Shown here in pieces: positions 11,427 through 23,780 of a stretch of 64,000 bases of DNA. The first letter of the stretch is position 1. Each line of letters opens with the position of its first letter. A model generated the notes under the pieces. That model was not told where the DNA came from. It saw only the letters and a program-made list of their open reading frames with translations, and made no database searches. A program made the translations under genes and the position numbers. Source of the DNA: Coptis chinensis (lineage: Eukaryota > Streptophyta > Magnoliopsida > Ranunculales > Ranunculaceae); contig CM027381.1 in the NCBI GenBank assembly GCA_015680905.1, positions 64,717,501 through 64,781,500 of the forward strand, read 5' to 3'.

Positions 11427-13860
11427 TTAGTATCTAATAAGTATGTGACAAGAAATTCTTGAAGACATCCAAACAGAGCACTCAATTTTGCTAAAAATAT
11501 AAATAAATAAAAAATGCAAAAGTATATAAAGGAAATAACTTAGATGAATTATGACCTTTAAATTAAATGTTTTAGGATAGTTTCACCTACAATTTTAATT
11601 GACCATATTAGCTTAAATATGAAACCAACACTAAGAACTAAAAGGTTAATAAAATCAACCTCAAGTAAGATATACAATAGCAGCATCAACAATTTATCTT
11701 TCCATGTGTGTGGTCTAGTATACAATACAAGTTATCAATTAGTCAAAATTCAGAAACCTTACTTTTAGAGTCAAGGGAGAATGGTATAGGGGACATAGAT
11801 TTCAATTAATACAATTTTTTATGATAAAGTTAGAGTCACACAAAAGCTAACAACAAAAAAGGATTTCTCTATCAAGGTGAAAAAGTTCCTCACTACCTAA
11901 ACTAAAGCTTAATAATATCAGTACCTTATCACTTCATTAACTGTTACTCATGTGGAGAAAAGGATATGTAGAGAAAGAGAGAGTACACCATAGTTGGGAA
12001 TTCCAAGCAAAATGAACGAACGTGGTGATCAACAAGAGAAAGCAGTTCCTTTTCAGAAATCCCAATTACACTAGACATACATACATTTAAAAAAAACATA
12101 CGAGGAATCCCAATAACATGACCATACTATAAGAAAATATTTATACGTAGTAAATGACAATACACATAAGTAATAACTAGAAGGTAAAATACAAAGTCTA
12201 AGCATACTCAATTAATATTCAACTCTGTTAAGGCAAAGAACTGATCGTTAGGATGTAAGAGGTTTATCTTACTTAAGTTAATTCCCTTTTATTTCATTTG
12301 GCTACATGCCTACATTTGGCTGAAAGTATGATGACATGTTGTTGAAGAAAAACCAAATTTTATACTTCGTGTTTGGAAAAAAAGGGTGGAATAGTTGGGC
12401 AAACCGTTCGTACTCTTTAAGTTGCTACTGTATCCATTTTTTTATAAACTGGAAATTTAGTGCATCATCTCCTGATTCTGCTCATTCCTTGTCTGCATAA
12501 TCTCTCTTTTGTGGAGTAACTACAGTCTACACCTACTAAGATTCGAGGACATAAACCCATGACAATGCTGAAGCAACTGCACTGAAGAATTTCTTCTTAT
12601 ATATGCTAGAAATTGGCTGGTCTACCAAAAGTTATAGAGTTAGGCAATCTACAGTGCGAGTGGTTTGCATTCTCTCAAATGGTCTCGAGATGCCAAGGTA
12701 TACAACAACTAGTCCATGTGAAGAATAGACTAACTATATATAATGGCACAGGGTAGCAGACATGTTTCCCTTCATAATGCGCATTAAAGTAAGAAAAAGG
12801 CGCTTTAGTGGCAATAATAACTGAACCCGACATTACATACATTTTAAAGAGATTCTATCTTTCCATGATCCAGCCCCACCTTCTTTACAGCCTTCTATGA
12901 TTTATAGTTCCGCCGAAAAGCTAAAGCTGGCACTCACATGGGATCCTTTTTTACATCTTAATGGATTGGTTTTTCTGTGGTATCATCTATTAGTCCATAG
13001 TCTATTACATTGCTTTTTTAGAGATCATAGTTTTGCATTTTGATGAGACAAATTAATAAACTCACAAGACCAATGTACATGGAAAAAATTGCACCATGAA
13101 GAGTTGGGATCAAGTTAACAAATTCATGCATATCCTATCTGTTCGTTAAATAAAATGAATCACTACATTTTTTTTTTCGATGAAGTTCATTCGGCAAGTT
13201 TAATTGTAGAGTCAAATACAAATGTGTTGGGTGCAACTGTGTTTCTCTTGAAGTTAGTGTTCTCCATTAGTGTTTTCAGTTTCTAGAAGGCAAAATACTA
13301 AATAAATACGAACATAGATTAACACACATTGAAAGAGCTATATCACAGTATGAAAGTATCAACTTACTAAGATGATGGAAGTAAGCATGTAAACCAAAAC
13401 TTAACCAGTTTAAACACAACAACATGCGAGCAAATTTGAAACAAGAAAAAAGAAATAAACAAAAAAAAAAACTTACTTTTAGATTTCAGAAACCTTTTGT
13501 TGTAGTAGTATCGCTTCTCAAACAAGTTTAAGCGTGCGAGAAACTAATGAGACAAAGAAAAAAAAAACGTAACTGGTAGGGTTTGCAATGGAAGGGGAAG
13601 AAATATAAATAGGCGAAACCCTAACATCAATCCCTTAATATCCGGCGAGAGGGAAAAATAATTGGGGTGAGCGGGAGAATTTTCATCGCGAGTGGAACTT
13701 GGATTTCTCATTATTGTTGTTTCCATAATTTTTTTTTTTTTTTTTGATAAAGCTGTTTCCATAAGTGAGGAGTATTGATTTTGGTATTCCTTTTTTCTGT
13801 TAAGTTGTTGATGGTTTAAGGTTTAATTGAATGCCAAAATGGTCCAACCTAGCCAGTGCC
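11427..13860 (-). other. CACTA 5' leader/intron region, no gene seen
   Basis: This AT-rich stretch lies upstream of the TNP2 start. I see no protein domain. There are poly(A) and poly(T) runs near 13460 and 13730. The small minus-strand frame at 13544-13762 is low-complexity and unsupported. The stretch fits the 5' untranslated and intronic part of a CACTA transposase gene, but smaller insertions may be hidden in it. Confidence 0.5.
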
Positions 13861-13939
13861 CAAAAAATTGTGAAAATGTTGACGGCTTATTCTATTGCTA
13901 ATTTGACTGTTTTAGGAAACACTGTCATATTTTCTTGAC

Positions 13940-14187
13940 ACTTGTGTCATACACGACATAATGTTGCAACAGCCATCATAACATTATTATATTTTCTTAA
14001 CGCTTGTGTTATACACGACATAATGTTGCAACAGCCGTCATAAATTTAATATATTTTCTTGACGCTTGTGTCATACACAACATAATGTTGCAATAGCGTC
14101 ATAAATTTATTATAATTTCGATGCTTGTGTCATACACGACATAAATAAGTGCTTATATCAATATTCCTACCCTTAATTCATTATACA
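13940..14187 (-). repeat. CACTA 5' subterminal repeats plus LTR end
   Basis: A unit of about 65 bp (cttgtgtcatacacgaca, taatgttgcaacag, ccgtcataa) occurs four times in tandem, the last copy partial. GACGGC-type subterminal repeats also occur at the CACTA 3' end (41160-41552), so this is probably the transposase-binding region of the 5' end. It passes at about 14165 into the terminal sequence of a LARD LTR (tatcaatattcctac). The block is repeated 626 bp downstream. Confidence 0.7.
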
Positions 14188-14565
14188 ATATAGAGAGTCA
14201 GGATTCGTTCCACTCTTAATCTATCAAGACTAAACGAATTCAATTAATCAAAAACAAGAAAACAATAGTGAGAACAATGAGAGTAGTGTTGTGATTTATT
14301 TAAACTAAAACTAATTATAAATTATTTAAACTAACAATATAATAAACTAATTATAAATTAAACTAATTTAAACTAAGCAATTAAAAAGTGAATTTAATGA
14401 ATTGGAAGAACATAGAGGAAGGATTAATCCATCTATGTGAAGCTATGATTATTCTAACTAGTTTCTTATGTTTTAATTAATCTTAACCTTTATTAATCTA
14501 CACAAGGTAAAACAACAAAAGCCACAATTTATTATTGATCCCTAACCAATCCTAGCAATCTCTGT
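14188..14565 (-). repeat. Inverted duplicate of LARD copy A LTR (matches about 9357-9730)
   Basis: This sequence is the reverse complement of the right-hand part of LARD copy A. It shares with copy A an extra block (aattatttaaactaacaata) that the 41-49 kb LTRs lack, so it derives from copy A and not from the other copies. Its position at the far end of the inverted CACTA segment fits duplication during a staggered-break inversion. Confidence 0.8.
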
Positions 14566-14813
14566 ACTTGTGTCATACACGACATAATGTTGCAACAGCC
14601 GTCATAACATTATTATATTTTCTTAACGCTTGTGTTATACACGACATAATGTTGCAACAGCCGTCATAAATTTAATATATTTTCTTGACGCTTGTGTCAT
14701 ACACAACATAATGTTGCAATAGCCGTCATAAATTTATTATAATTTCGTGACGCTTGTGTCATACACGACATAAATAAGTGCTTAAATCAATATTCCTACC
14801 CTTAATTAGACTA
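14566..14813. repeat. Direct duplicate of 13940-14187 at the inversion junction
   Basis: Nearly identical to 13940-14187 at a constant offset of 626 bp, including the LTR-end tail (gcttaaatcaatattcctac). It ends at 'cccttaatta', and TNP2 coding sequence (D-Y-W-E-F-L) resumes at once. It is best read as filler DNA copied from the neighbouring sequence when the junction was sealed. Confidence 0.8.
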
Positions 14814-14814
14814 C

Positions 14815-16708
14815 TGGGAGTTTTTGCTTGTCAGACACATTTTGGATGTCATGCATATTGAGAAGAATGTGTGTGACAGCATTATTGGTACATTGCTTAA
14901 CATTCCCTCGAAAACAAAGGACATTGTTAATGGTCATCTTGACCTTCAGGACATGGGAAAGGATGAACTAGCACCAAAGATTGGTAAAACTAGGACATTC
15001 TTACCCCCAGCTTGTTACACATTGTCTAGAGCTGAAAGACATAGGGTTTGCCAAACATTGCATGAGATGAAAGTCCCAGAAGGATACTCTTCTAATTTCA
15101 AGACACGTGTTTCAATGGAAGACTTGAAGTTACAAGGGCTGAAGTCACACGATTGCCATGTTTTGATGCAGCAATTGCTTCCAGTGGCAATACGGTCTAT
15201 CTTGCCAAAACATGTGAGGTATACAATTATTAGACTGTGCTTCTTCTTTAATGCACTTTGTGCGAAAGTAATAGATGTGACGTAGTTGGTAAAATTCAAA
15301 GGGATGTCGTCGTCACACTATGTTTGTTGGAGAAATACTTTCCACCGTCGTTCTTCGACATCATGGTTCATCTCACTGTCCATCTCGTTAGAGAGGTTAA
15401 ACTTTGTGGTTCAGTTTTCTTTCGATGGATGTACCCATTTGAGAGGTAAAAAAACTTCATCCCACCTTTTTGTCTTTATAATGTATGAAAAATGGAGAAT
15501 CATCCTATCCTTTTGTCTTATAATGTATTAGGTATATCAGTGTGTTGAAGGGTTATGTACAAAATCGCAATCGTCCAGAAGGTTGCATGGCTGAAAATTA
15601 TATTGCAAAGGAAGCAATTGAGTTTTGTAGTGAATTCTTATCTGATTTGGACCCAATTGGAGTTCCTGCCAACTCTAAAATCACACCTGATGATATGCTT
15701 CTCGAAGGAATCACTCCAGTAGGGGGTGTTGCCACTGCAGTTGATGGTACTGCCTTAGAGCAAGCACATCTTTATGTCTTGCGAAACACAAGAGTTGTTG
15801 AACCTTACATTGGGTAAATTTCTTTAAGTGTTTCCGTGTTGATTATTCCATTGGCTTAGAAATTCTATAACTAATTCATTCTAAAACTTAATAGGGAGCA
15901 CATGGAGTACCTAAAGAAAAAGCACCCCCGTTCCTCAAAGAAACCAACTTGGTTACAAGAAGAACACATCCGTACTTTTAGTGATTGGCTGAAAGGAAGG
16001 GTAAGATAAACTATTGTTAAGTAATAATTTTGTGTACGCCTTGGTTACTAACTTTAAACATAATATAGGTTTCAGAAGAGCGAAGCATCCCAAATAACAA
16101 AATCTCAAGTGTGTTAACTTGGATACCTTAGGGACCTTGAATGCATGCATTGAAATATGAGAGTTATGTCATCAATGGTTATCGGTTTTCCACAAAAGGT
16201 CGTGATGCTTCACGAGTGAATCAAAATAGTGGTGTAAGCTTGGTGGCAGGAGCAATGCAAGTTGCAAGTGCAAAGGACAAAAATCCAAAGTTTTCCAACA
16301 TGTCCTTCTATGGTGTTGTCGTTGAAATATGGCTTCTTGATTATTTTCAGCTTCACATTCCAATGTTCAAGTGTGATTGGGATGACAGCAGGAATGGCAT
16401 AAAGACCGATGATCTTCACACTAGTGGATCTTGGTAAAGTTAGGCATAAATCTGATCCCTTTATCTTAGCCTCTCAAGCCAAGCAAATCTTTTATGTTCC
16501 CGATCAACTTGATCTTAAATGGTCGATTGCTCTAACAACTCCTAAAAGATGTTATAATGTTAGCGATATTGGTAATGATATGTTTGATAGGGATATTGGA
16601 GATAGGGTTCAGCCTGAAGTCGTGCCAAGTGTTGATTCATTTGATGTGAATGATGAATCTCAACCAATTTTCTCACGTAAAGACTGTGAGGGAATATGTC
16701 GAGAATGA
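14815..16708 (+). pseudogene. CACTA TNP2 transposase, C-terminal part (DUF4218, DUF4216)
   Basis: Coding sequence resumes as DYWEFLLVRHILDVMHIEKN, the conserved end of the tnp2 domain, followed by IIGTLLNIPSKTKD. DUF4218 follows (FFDIMVHLTVHLVRE, LCGSVFFRWMYPFE, then GYVQNRNRPEGCMAENYIAKE at 15547-15606). Exons continue to about 16000. DUF4216 is at 16141-16708 (YVINGYRF, FYGVVVEIWLLDYF, FKCDWDDSRNGIKTDD, VDLGKVRHKSDPFILASQAK). These modules normally form one protein with the N-terminal part now at 9734-11426. Frameshifts near 15280 and 16415 and a disturbed intron structure indicate a pseudogene. Confidence 0.88.
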
Positions 16709-16988
16709 TTCTTCTAAAACCTAGTGTTTGTTTTTCCTCTCTTTATTGCAATTTTTTTGGTTGTAAGACTTTTATTAAGTGTTTTTAATAATTTCAAGTG
16801 ATTGAGATTTTTTTTTTAAAAGTGGTTAGTCCATCTCGTATTTATTCATTTTAATCGTCTATTTACTACTACATTCAGTTTACTACTCTATATAATATGG
16901 TTTGAATGTAGGTAATATGGTTTGAATGTAGATAATATGGTTTATCTTACGTACTAATTACTATTATATATTATTTCATAGTTCAGCG

Positions 16989-17970
16989 ATGGATCTAGAA
17001 GAGGTTGTCCATTCCGAAGACGAAGAAGAACTAAGTGACACTGAAACACTAAGTGACACTGAAGCACTAAGTGAGAGAGGTGCGACCATAATGCATGCCT
17101 TGTCTCGTAAGTGGGATGGCATAATAATTATTGTTGAATTTAATGGAAAAGGTAAGCATATAGGTCAAAAGGTGCGCAACAAGCTTTCTGGTTGGGAAGG
17201 TGCTCTTGCGAGGGCCCTAATTCCTTTAAGTGCTTTTCAAACATGGAAAAAAGCACTTGAAGAGCTTCTAAATCTTTTGTGGGTCGGCATTCTGGTAAAT
17301 ATATCTTGTATAGTTCCTTTTTTTTGGTTTGTTTCTTATCATGCTTATATCTTGAATTTTTTTTGTTTGTTCATTACTCAGATTAGATTCAATATAGATG
17401 TTAAGTATAGGAAGGCAGTTTTGAAATCAATTGGAGTTCGTTGGAGGACCTTCAAGAATATGCTTACGAAGAAGTTCATCTTCCCTTTTAAAGATGATCA
17501 AGATAAACACAATCCACCTAAAAAATATAAGATCGGAAACCCAACCGGCATGCATTTGTGAAATCGAGATAACGGGAGAGTTCGAGGTATATCATAAATT
17601 TTATTAGAATAGAATTTTCAGTAAATTGGTTGTGTTTATTCATGCGTACTTGTGAGATATATATACTAAGAATGCATGTAAACCATTTTTGAAAGGAGAG
17701 AAGCAAATTACAATCAAAGCCGCGAAGGAAAATGAATAAGTATAACCACCCGAACCAAAAACCAGAAATTGGCTTGGATTTGCTGGCCAAGAAGATAAAT
17801 TGGTAAGTACTTGCACAAATCTTTTAAATATCAATTTATATATTGAATGTAACATATACTACAAATAATTGGACTTCCTATTTATATGTTTTATAATAGA
17901 AAGAAAAGTTGGGAAAATCTTTTGATGTGGATGATAGAGCTAATTTGTGGTTTTTAGCTCATCAAGACAA
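16989..17970 (+). pseudogene. CACTA second gene, 5' exons (Transposase_24 N-terminal part)
   Basis: Starts MDLEEVVHSEDEEELS, an acidic lead containing a short direct repeat (LSDTETLSDTEALS). Then come a basic stretch (KGKHIGQKVRNKLSGWEG) and, after an AT-rich intron-like section, SIGVRWRTFKNMLTKKF, typical of the Ptta/En-Spm Transposase_24 family. A last coding block, KLGKSFDVDDRANLWFLAHQD, ends at 17970 where the poly(T) of a minus-strand LINE begins. The gene resumes near 35820 and 37538. Members of this family are thought to be the DNA-binding, TNPA-like partner of TNP2. The LINE insertion alone would inactivate it. Confidence 0.75.
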
Positions 17971-18026
17971 TTTTTTTTTTGCACGCAAGTAAGGAAATTT
18001 ATTAAAGAAGGAATTGTCGAAGATAA

Positions 18027-18655
18027 TACAAGTTACATACTGTATCAACCAAAACGATAATATGTCCTAAAGGGACATTCTATCTTATAGACAAAGTCTG
18101 GTCTACTAGAGTACCATACTGAAGTGTCCATCAATAAAGTGGATCCCTTCCTTGCTGCTGCATCCGCGCTAAAGTTGCATTCTCTCCAGACATGTGATAG
18201 CTTCCAGTGTTGTAAACGGGCGTTGCTTGCTCTTTCCATCTTGCTCGAAACCTCCATGGGATTGCCTGCGCCCATTGAATGCTTTTACAAATTCGGGTCG
18301 CGGCTTAAAAGTCGGCTTCTATCCATATGCAACCCCAATCCATCTCCACCGCTTTCTCGGAATTTTTTTGTGCCATGACTATGGCTGCATTCGCATGGTA
18401 GCTATCTACCCGACCCGGACCCACGGCCCGAACCCCAACCACAGCTAACTCCTTATTCCAAAGATACCATACCAGCCCCGCCTTACTAGGAACTCCCCGG
18501 GCTGATCCATCGATGTTGCATTTGATTACGTTGCCAAATGGATATGCGACCCGTGCACTTCTTGGATCGGTTTTAGTCTTTTTTGCACGCGCTTTTTCAT
18601 GTAATACAAGTTACATCCCAAATAATATGTCCTAAAGGGACATCTTATAGACAAG
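18027..18655. repeat. LINE 3'-end sequence present twice
   Basis: A block of the type taatacaagttacat, then aatatgtcctaaagggacat, then cttatagacaa occurs at about 18027-18093 and again at about 18602-18655. Each copy is preceded by a T run followed by gcacgc. The second copy lies between the zinc-binding region and the RNase H domain of ORF2. This suggests that two LINE copies of one family are stacked here, or that a 3'-end segment was duplicated. Confidence 0.65.
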
Positions 18656-21600
18656 CCTATCAAGAATCACGAAATTCTTGCATGTCATTCGTTTTTTTGC
18701 CTTTGGACAGCCAGCCCGAAACCTTGATCCCCTTCGGGCACTTCTCTCTTAATGAAACTCAAACCTCGGATAGGTATGTCCTCGAAGTGCTCTTTGTTCC
18801 GGTTTTACATACCGCACCATAATGTGGACTATGGCGCGCGTTCCACAAGTCTTGAACGATAGAGCTTCTCCCTTTTGCTATTCTCTGTAAAGCTTTAAAG
18901 CTATGATCCCGAATATTCAGTTCAAACAAGTCTGCGCTGCCCCCATGCCCAAATTTCATCGAGCCTTTTGCCTTTGGACTGCCAGGTCCCATAGCATATC
19001 TTTGAACATTTTCCTCCTCTTGATGGCGGGTGACATCGTGATGCAAGATTTACCCTACCTTTTTCACCCTTTCCTCTGTTGGTACCGCCGAATTGTGCGA
19101 CTTCCACGCCATACAAGCCGATTTACGGGGTGTAAATGCACTGCCCAAAGCTTCTTATGCCATGAGATCTTGTTCTTCTTCCGTCTAATAGCTTCAAACG
19201 TAGACTGAACCGTGAAAGTGCCATCTATTTCTGGTTTCCAAATACGAATATCCTCTTCCCCTACTAGGTTGTGGGATGGAAGACAAGTATATGCCCAGAC
19301 GCATGAATAATACTTCAGCTACTGCCTCTGGGAACTTCCATTTATTGTCTTCTATAACATCTGCGACCTTTGCCTTGAAACCAGACCAATTCACCTCGGT
19401 GAGCAGCCCCATGACCGATTGCCCTGCCCAATTATCTCTCCATAGATCCACCTTGTCGCCTTTGCCGATGATCTATCCAGTGAGAGGTTGTACATCCTGC
19501 AGTGCACCTCGAAGACCTGGCCAAACCGATGAAGGTTTGTGGTAAGTGAGGTAGCTTCCATCCTTTTTAGTGAATTTCCTGCTCATGAAGATACTCCAAT
19601 CATTTTGTTTATTTAAGAAGCACCATGCTAACTTGCTGAGTAACGCCTTGTTCAGCTCCTCCAACCTTCGTATTCCAAGCCCCCCTTCATCCTTGGGTTT
19701 ACAAACACTTTCCCACTTAAGAGTGATCATTCGTCTCTTCATAGGGTCCCCTGACCATATAAAATTCCTTATGGCCGCTTCTCCGTCCTTGATGCTTTTC
19801 TTGGGCCATTTATACACCGACATGTTGTGTATCGGTATACTTGAGAGGATAGCCTGTACCATGATCACTCTCCCTTGAAAAGATAGCAACCTGCCTGCCC
19901 ACCCAGAAGCTTTCCGTTTGATTCTATCGACTAGAGGTTGGATACATCTACTTGTAACTCTGCCTTTAAAAAGCGGGACACCAAGATAAGTTTCCGGGAG
20001 CTCTCCTTCTTTGATATCCAAGAGTTCCTCTATTTTCCTTTTCTTAACACCTGCCATATTCCCCAGAAAGATTTTGCTTTTCGCGGTGTTAAAAATTGGC
20101 CAAGTTCGCGTCTTTGATACTCTGAAAGTGCCTCCTTCAGTCTTCTGAGCCCTCGGATGTCACCATTTGCAAACAGGAAGAGATCATCCGCAAAAAGAAT
20201 ATGAGTAGGCCCAGGAGTATCTCCGATGGTCACCATCTGCTTCACGAGGCCAACCTGAAAACAGTGATTTATTCTCCTACTGAGGACATCTTCCGCCAAG
20301 TCGAAAAGGAACGGGGACAGGGGATCCCCCTGCCTCAACCCTCTTCCAGCTACAAAGAACCCACATGGTCCTCCGTTTATCATAACCGATAGCTTTGCAC
20401 TGCTGAGAATTGTCTCAATCCAAGCACACCACTTTTTGGAGAAGCCAAATCTCTTCATAACCTCGGCAAGGAACTCCCAGCTAAGAGTGTCGAACGCCTG
20501 CGCTATGTCCAGCTTCAGCCCAATGTTACCTCCCCTTCGATGGTGCTCAAGCTCATTCATCATTTCTGACGCTAAACAGATGCCCGTGGAGCTATTCCTG
20601 CCTTTGATGAAGCCGAGCTGTTCACAACTGATCAACTTGGTTGCCATTAGATTAACCCTTATAGACAAGATTTTTGTAATAATCTTAAAAAGGAAATTAC
20701 TCAAACATATAGGTCTATAATGATTTACAGCTTTGGCATTAGATACCTTTGGTAGGAGCACCAAAAAGTTTGAGTTCATACCCTGCGGCAGCTTGTTGTC
20801 TTTGAAGAAAAAGATAATGGCTTTGCTGACATCCAGTCCCACTATATCCCAAAAAGTTTGGTAAAATGCACCTTGAAATCCATCCGGACCTGGTGAGCTA
20901 TTAGCGTCCATGTTAAAAATAGCATGCTTGATCTCTGTGATGGTAGGGATTTCTGAGAGATTTGCATTCTCCTCGTCAGTCACAAGCTTCGGTATGAGTT
21001 CCATCAGTCCAACATTGGGTATGACTGCTTGCGGCTTGTACTTGGCTTCAAACACTGAGACTATGTGCTGCTTTATGTCTTGTTGTTGCTTAAGTATGGT
21101 TCCATCGCCTTTCTGAATTTCCAGGATCAAGGCTTTATTCATTCGCAGCTTGTGAAGCGCATGGAAATAAGCTGTGTTCCTGTCCCCTTCAAAGGCCTCA
21201 CTAACTCTAGCTTTTTGCCGCCATTGTGCCGCTTCTGTGTCCAAAATGCCATTTAATTCCTCTTCTTTATTCCGTTCCCTTTCCTGAAGCTGGACATTAA
21301 AAGGGTCTTCCTCTTGCTCCTTCATTATCCTTTCCAGATCCTCTGTCACTCTCTTTTTCTTTTTGCTCAAATCCCCGAAAGTTTCCCAGCTCCATGTTTT
21401 TAGGACTTCCTTCAACCTTTTGAGTTTTTTCATGACTTTTCTGATAGGCGCATCCTTGAGGCGTTCTTCCCAGCTCTGTTTGACGACCTCTTTGAGACTC
21501 TCATGCTTTATCCAATGTTTCTTGAACCTGAAAGGGATATTGTGAGGCTTAGGAATAGCGGTGAACCATCCTACAATAGGGGAGTGATCCGAAATCCTCC

Positions 21601-22240
21601 GTTGTAGGATCTTACTTCGCCATTCTGTGGCTGCATCTATCCATTTCTGATTAACCAAAATGCGATCAATTTTCTGTACCATTCTTTTATCTCCGTGTCT
21701 TTTGTTTGACCATGAAAACTTGAAGCCTAGACTTGTAGTATCTATCAGCGCATTCCCATTTATAAACTCAACAAACTCATTTACTGCTATTTGACAAGGA
21801 AGCCTTCCCCCTTTTCTTTCTTCATTCGAAGTAACCACATTAAAGTCCCCTGCCACTGCCCAAGCTTCCACATTCAAACCCAGCTGCGACAACTCGTCCC
21901 ATAGTGCTCGTCTTTGCACATAAGCTGATCTGGCATGAACCAACGATATAAGGAGATCACCAGTTTTAATAGAGATATGTTGATGCGACATATCAACCAG
22001 ATTTATTACAATTCCCTTCCTCCAAAAAACCCATAGATTCCCTATCATATTGAGAATATTATTATGTACAAAGTCCTCATTGAACCCCAACCTGCAAAAG
22101 AAACTTCGAAGGCCCCTAGAAGGCGGAGACATGAGGTTCCGCCCGGACATATAATGTCTGGTTTATGATTTATGACATCCTTCGGTAAGTGATTGATTTT
22201 TCCTGTTTCACTCCCCTGATGTTCCAATAGCTTATATTCA
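18045..22240 (-). pseudogene. LINE ORF2: endonuclease, reverse transcriptase, RNase H
   Basis: N-terminal endonuclease pieces (KPDIICPGGTSC at about 22140, then WAVAGDFNVV, KIDRILVN, ISDHSPIVGW) are followed by an intact-looking RT: SSPGPDGFQGAFYQ, FLVLLPKV, HYRPICLSN, KLDIAQAFDTLSWEF, GRGLRQGDPLSPFLF and the catalytic HILFADDLFLF. The thumb (YLGVPLFKGRV) and zinc-binding region lie at 20057-18760. An RNase H domain begins KCNIDGSARG near 18520. The protein would nick target DNA and copy LINE RNA there. Frameshifts near 22150, 20040 and 19460 and stops in the 3' part show decay. Confidence 0.9.
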
Positions 22241-23612
22241 TTATTGAGGTATGGAGGCTAGTCTGGCCCTTGTAGATGGAGGTGGGAGGTCCTGCTCCAT
22301 CCACTTGGACTTTGTTGCCTTCTTCTTTTGTGTCCTCCATGTTCCTTCATTCTCAGCTCTCGGGTTCTTACTCCTCTCAGCCATGTCCGCCCAACAAGAC
22401 GCTGCCAATAGCGAGTCTGCTTTGTTAAGAGCTCTGAGAGTATTTGTGGTTGACTTGAGTGACGCAATGGGGTCGGTCACTGCTGCAACAACCAATTGTA
22501 GCGAGTGGCCATCGTCATATGAGCGTATCCCACAGCCAGTGTGCTCACCTTCCTGAAGATTGCCCCCAACTTGGTCATCTGCTCTTTCGGAGACAATAGC
22601 TTGATCACCATTACTAACTGCCACTATTGACTTCCTAGCATTCTCCACTGAGCCAAGCGTTCCAGAATTTCGATTAGAAACAGCGTCCACTGTGTCCTTT
22701 ACCTCCATCTCAGCTGTGTTCTGTGTGATCTCTTCTAGTTCCGAAATAGAGTCCTGAAAGATTTCCCCCGACTCTGTTGCGTAAGCCTCTATCAAATTCC
22801 CAAGGGCATCCTTGGTGCCACTCACTCCTGCATTCGGGGCTTGGGTAGTAGTATTCTTCTTCCTTCTATTTCTTTTGTTTTTTTTCCTCTGCCATGCCGG
22901 TTGATCAGTCTCTGCTGCTTCCTTGCCGTTATTACTCTCAGGCAATTGATCATCTGGCTTGGATGCAGCATTCCTGCCTCTGTTTTCTCCACCCCTTATC
23001 CTTCTCATCACCGTGCATTCCGCAATGATATGTCCTACTACTTTGCAGTGGGAGCAGAATTTCGGCAATTTCTCCACTTCCACCTCCTAGAAGAAAGATT
23101 TTCCTTCCCCCTCCTCCACTAATATTTTTCCAGGGATAGGCTTGGCGAGATCGATTTCCACCAAAACTGACGCAAAGAAGCCGAAGTCTCGGTTTAGCGT
23201 ATGCTTGTCAACACCTACTGGGTTCCCAAGACCTCTTGCTATGGACATCAGAATTTCATAGTCCCAATATTGTTGTCCAAGCTTTGGGAATTTCACCCAA
23301 ACTGCTGCTGTGGAAGTTCGATGTATTGCTGGATCAAAGTCAGGCGTCCATCTCGAAAGTCGCAGAATTTGGTCGCCAAACTTCCAGGGGCCTCCACCCC
23401 AAATTTTTTTCAAGTCATCTTCACAAATTAGGAGTATCATGAAGAACCCCTTGCCCAAAGGAACGATTTTCCAATCCCCTTGCGGGTGCCATTTCTCCTG
23501 AGCTATTGTTTTCACTTCCTCTAGCTTTATTTTCTGGAACTCTAACCTTCCTATCAGGCAGAATTTGCAGTAAAGCAATCCTCTTTCAACTGCTTTTTGT
23601 GGTAGTCTAATG
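22241..23612 (-). pseudogene. LINE ORF1 (DUF4283 and zinc knuckle), main part
   Basis: The 23578-23087 part holds a DUF4283 domain (CLIGRLEFQKIKLEEVK, WGGGPWKFGDQILRLSRWTPDF, AVWVKFPKLGQQYWD). The 23083-22241 part holds a CCHC knuckle, CSHCKVVGHIIAEC, and a long polar, poorly conserved tail. A frame break near 23085 separates the parts. ORF1 of plant L1-type LINEs is an RNA-binding protein that packages the element RNA. Its first residues are cut off at 23612 by the hAT insertion and continue in frame from 35382 downward. Confidence 0.88.
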
Positions 23613-23780
23613 CATAGTACAAAATATCGCGATATATCGCGATATATCGCGATAAATATCGAAATTTCAGAGATGGATATATAAATATCGCGATACTAAT
23701 TAGGATAAATACCAATGTATTTATCGACGATATTTGTTGATATATCGTGATATATCGACGATATGCTTTAATGCCGATAT
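23613..23780. repeat. hAT left terminal and subterminal ATATCG repeats
   Basis: Many copies of atatcg/cgatat follow the terminal inverted repeat, including gatatatcgcgatatatcgc near 23631. Similar repeats stand at the right end. Clusters of short subterminal motifs are the usual transposase-binding sites of hAT elements; that role here is an inference. Confidence 0.75.

Noticed and set aside
13544-13762. Minus-strand ORF upstream of TNP2
   Set aside because: It runs through poly(T)/poly(A) and has no domain. It lies in a leader region and is best explained by chance.
13940-14187. This block as a complete CACTA 5' terminus with a canonical terminal repeat
   Set aside because: The end reads CACTTATTT and does not match the 3' end of the element, so only subterminal status is claimed.
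20436-20720. Several plus-strand ORFs across 18-23.5 kb
   Set aside because: They are shadows opposite the LINE ORF1 and ORF2 on the minus strand.
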